From contig RECT01000082.1 of the NCBI GenBank assembly GCA_007693875.1, forward strand, positions 1 to 6,766: 6,766 nt of DNA, read 5' to 3'. The stretch is from Spirulina sp. DLM2.Bin59. GTDB lineage: Bacteria; Cyanobacteriota; Cyanobacteriia; Cyanobacteriales; Spirulinaceae. The notes below the pieces were generated by a model. That model did no database searches. It saw only the letters and a list, made by a program, of their open reading frames with translations, and had not been told where the DNA came from. A program made the position numbers and the translations under genes. Shown here in pieces: positions 6,212-6,766 of the stretch (the first letter of the stretch is position 1; the number at the start of each line of letters is the position of its first letter).

Positions 6212-6227
6212 AAAGTGATCTCACTTT
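6212..6227. repeat. Palindrome AAAGTGA-TC-TCACTTT after the toxin gene
   Basis: A perfect 7-base inverted repeat with a 2-base centre starts four bases past the original TAA stop of the toxin gene. It could fold as a 6-base stem with a tetraloop at the mRNA end, or be a protein-binding site. No T-run follows on the minus strand, so it is not a classical terminator. Confidence 0.4.
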
Positions 6228-6230
6228 GAT

Positions 6231-6662
6231 TTAAAAACTGTTGATTGACCAGTTTTCGATGGAGAGTTCTGGGATGAGGCCAAAATCAGACTGGTTGCAA
6301 GTGAGGAGGGTGGCATTTTGAACTAAAGTAATGGCAGCAATTTTTAAGTCCATCGTGCCTAATCAGGGGTAGGCTTTGCGGAGGCGTTGATGCTCAATTG
6401 CAGCAGGATAATCGAAGGATAAAATGGGGATCTGACAATAGTCTTTTGCTGTTCTTTGTAATCCTTCATAGGCGATAATTTGTTGCTCAACTGTTTTGGT
6501 TTGGGCGAGAAAGCCGAGCCGTCCCCTGATTTGTTCTTCATAGGTGATGATGGTGACGGCAAGTTTAATGCGGTCAACGGTTGCTATTTTAGCCAAGATC
6601 CGCTTACCGGGTTCACCATTGCGTTGAATCAAGCTCAGATGATCAGTGTCTAGAATATACAT
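6231..6662 (-). pseudogene. PIN-domain (VapC-type) toxin gene interrupted by an in-frame TGA
   Basis: The frame starts MYILDTDHLSLIQR at the ATG at 6662, a typical PIN-domain ribonuclease opening with the first catalytic aspartate D5. The second acid lies in TIITYEEQIRGR (E42/E43). At 6363-6365 the frame meets TGA after 99 residues. Beyond it the same frame continues without a shift: LGTMDLKIAA with the third acid D105, then NATLLTCNQSDFG with the fourth acid D126, then IENWS and a TAA at 6231-6233. The whole reading is 142 residues plus the TGA, normal VapC length. In relatives, as I recall them, the TGA position follows a proline as Arg (YPRLGTMD), so one C-to-T change of CGA would explain it. 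The 99-residue product lacks two of four catalytic acids and is very likely inactive as a nuclease. It is the second gene of a likely toxin-antitoxin pair. Confidence 0.85.
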
Positions 6663-6677
6663 CGGGTTTGGCTGAGT

Positions 6678-6766
6678 TTATTGGGCGGTTTTGCGCCATT
6701 GTTGGCCGAGTTGAATGCTGGCTTCAAAGGTGGGGTCGTTGGCGTGACTGCCGGCAATTTCTTCCC
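6678..6766 (-). CDS. 3' end of small gene upstream of the toxin, probable antitoxin (partial)
   Basis: On the minus strand an open frame enters from the right edge and gives 28 residues containing EEIAGSHANDPTFEAS and the tail GQQWRKTAQ, then TAA at 6678-6680. Only 15 bases separate this stop from the toxin ATG, the normal spacing for an antitoxin-toxin operon, in which the antitoxin is made first and binds the toxin with its C-terminal part. The two other minus-strand frames are less likely: one reaches a stop early and the other gives unusual composition. The DNA-binding N-terminus lies outside the window, so the antitoxin family cannot be assigned. Confidence 0.6.
   Translation of the reverse strand, partial: EEIAGSHANDPTFEASIQLGQQWRKTAQ

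Noticed and set aside
5964..6218. Open frame of 84 codons on the plus strand between the Uma2 and toxin genes
   Set aside because: It is built from the palindromic repeats and G-runs, gives a low-complexity Gly/Arg/Trp-rich product, and has no domain-like features.

Overview
The window looks like a cyanobacterial chromosome segment. The strongest marker is the gene at 3024-5078, which encodes a ZipN/Ftn2 (ARC6-type) cell-division protein, a family known only from cyanobacteria and plastids. Six copies of the HIP1 octamer GCGATCGC agree with this, as do the short palindromic repeats between genes. The genus cannot be named from this sequence alone.

Layout from left to right. Positions 2-1159 (+) hold the 3' part of a SulP/SLC26-type anion transporter with cytoplasmic STAS and cyclic-nucleotide-binding-like domains. 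A small uncharacterised, helix-rich protein at 1234-1488 (-) converges on it. The gap 1489-1764 lies between divergent genes and holds a candidate promoter for the small gene and an AT-rich inverted repeat in front of a Rieske non-heme iron oxygenase gene (1765-2844, +). A 179-base gap with a palindromic repeat leads to zipN/ftn2, whose best start is a GTG at 3024 preceded by a GGAG ribosome-binding site. Just after zipN is a hairpin whose U-tract reads on the minus strand.

From 5079 onward the character changes. There are no HIP1 sites, the genes are on the minus strand and are typical accessory genes: a Uma2-family PD-(D/E)XK-like nuclease gene (5344-5955), a G-rich spacer with several copies of a 13-15 base GAAACCCGGTTTC-type palindrome (about 6005-6157), and a toxin-antitoxin-like pair. 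In that pair the PIN-domain (VapC-type) toxin gene at 6231-6662 is interrupted by one in-frame TGA, and the 3' end of a small upstream gene (6678-6766, likely the antitoxin) lies 15 bases before it.

Apart from the toxin pair, the genes do not form one evident pathway. Transporter, oxygenase and division gene look like separately transcribed housekeeping genes. I see no convincing new multi-gene system. The best leads are the disrupted toxin gene, the unusual spacing of the iron-ligand motif in the oxygenase, the operator-like repeat before it, and the cyclic-nucleotide-like domain that lacks the usual phosphate-binding arginine.
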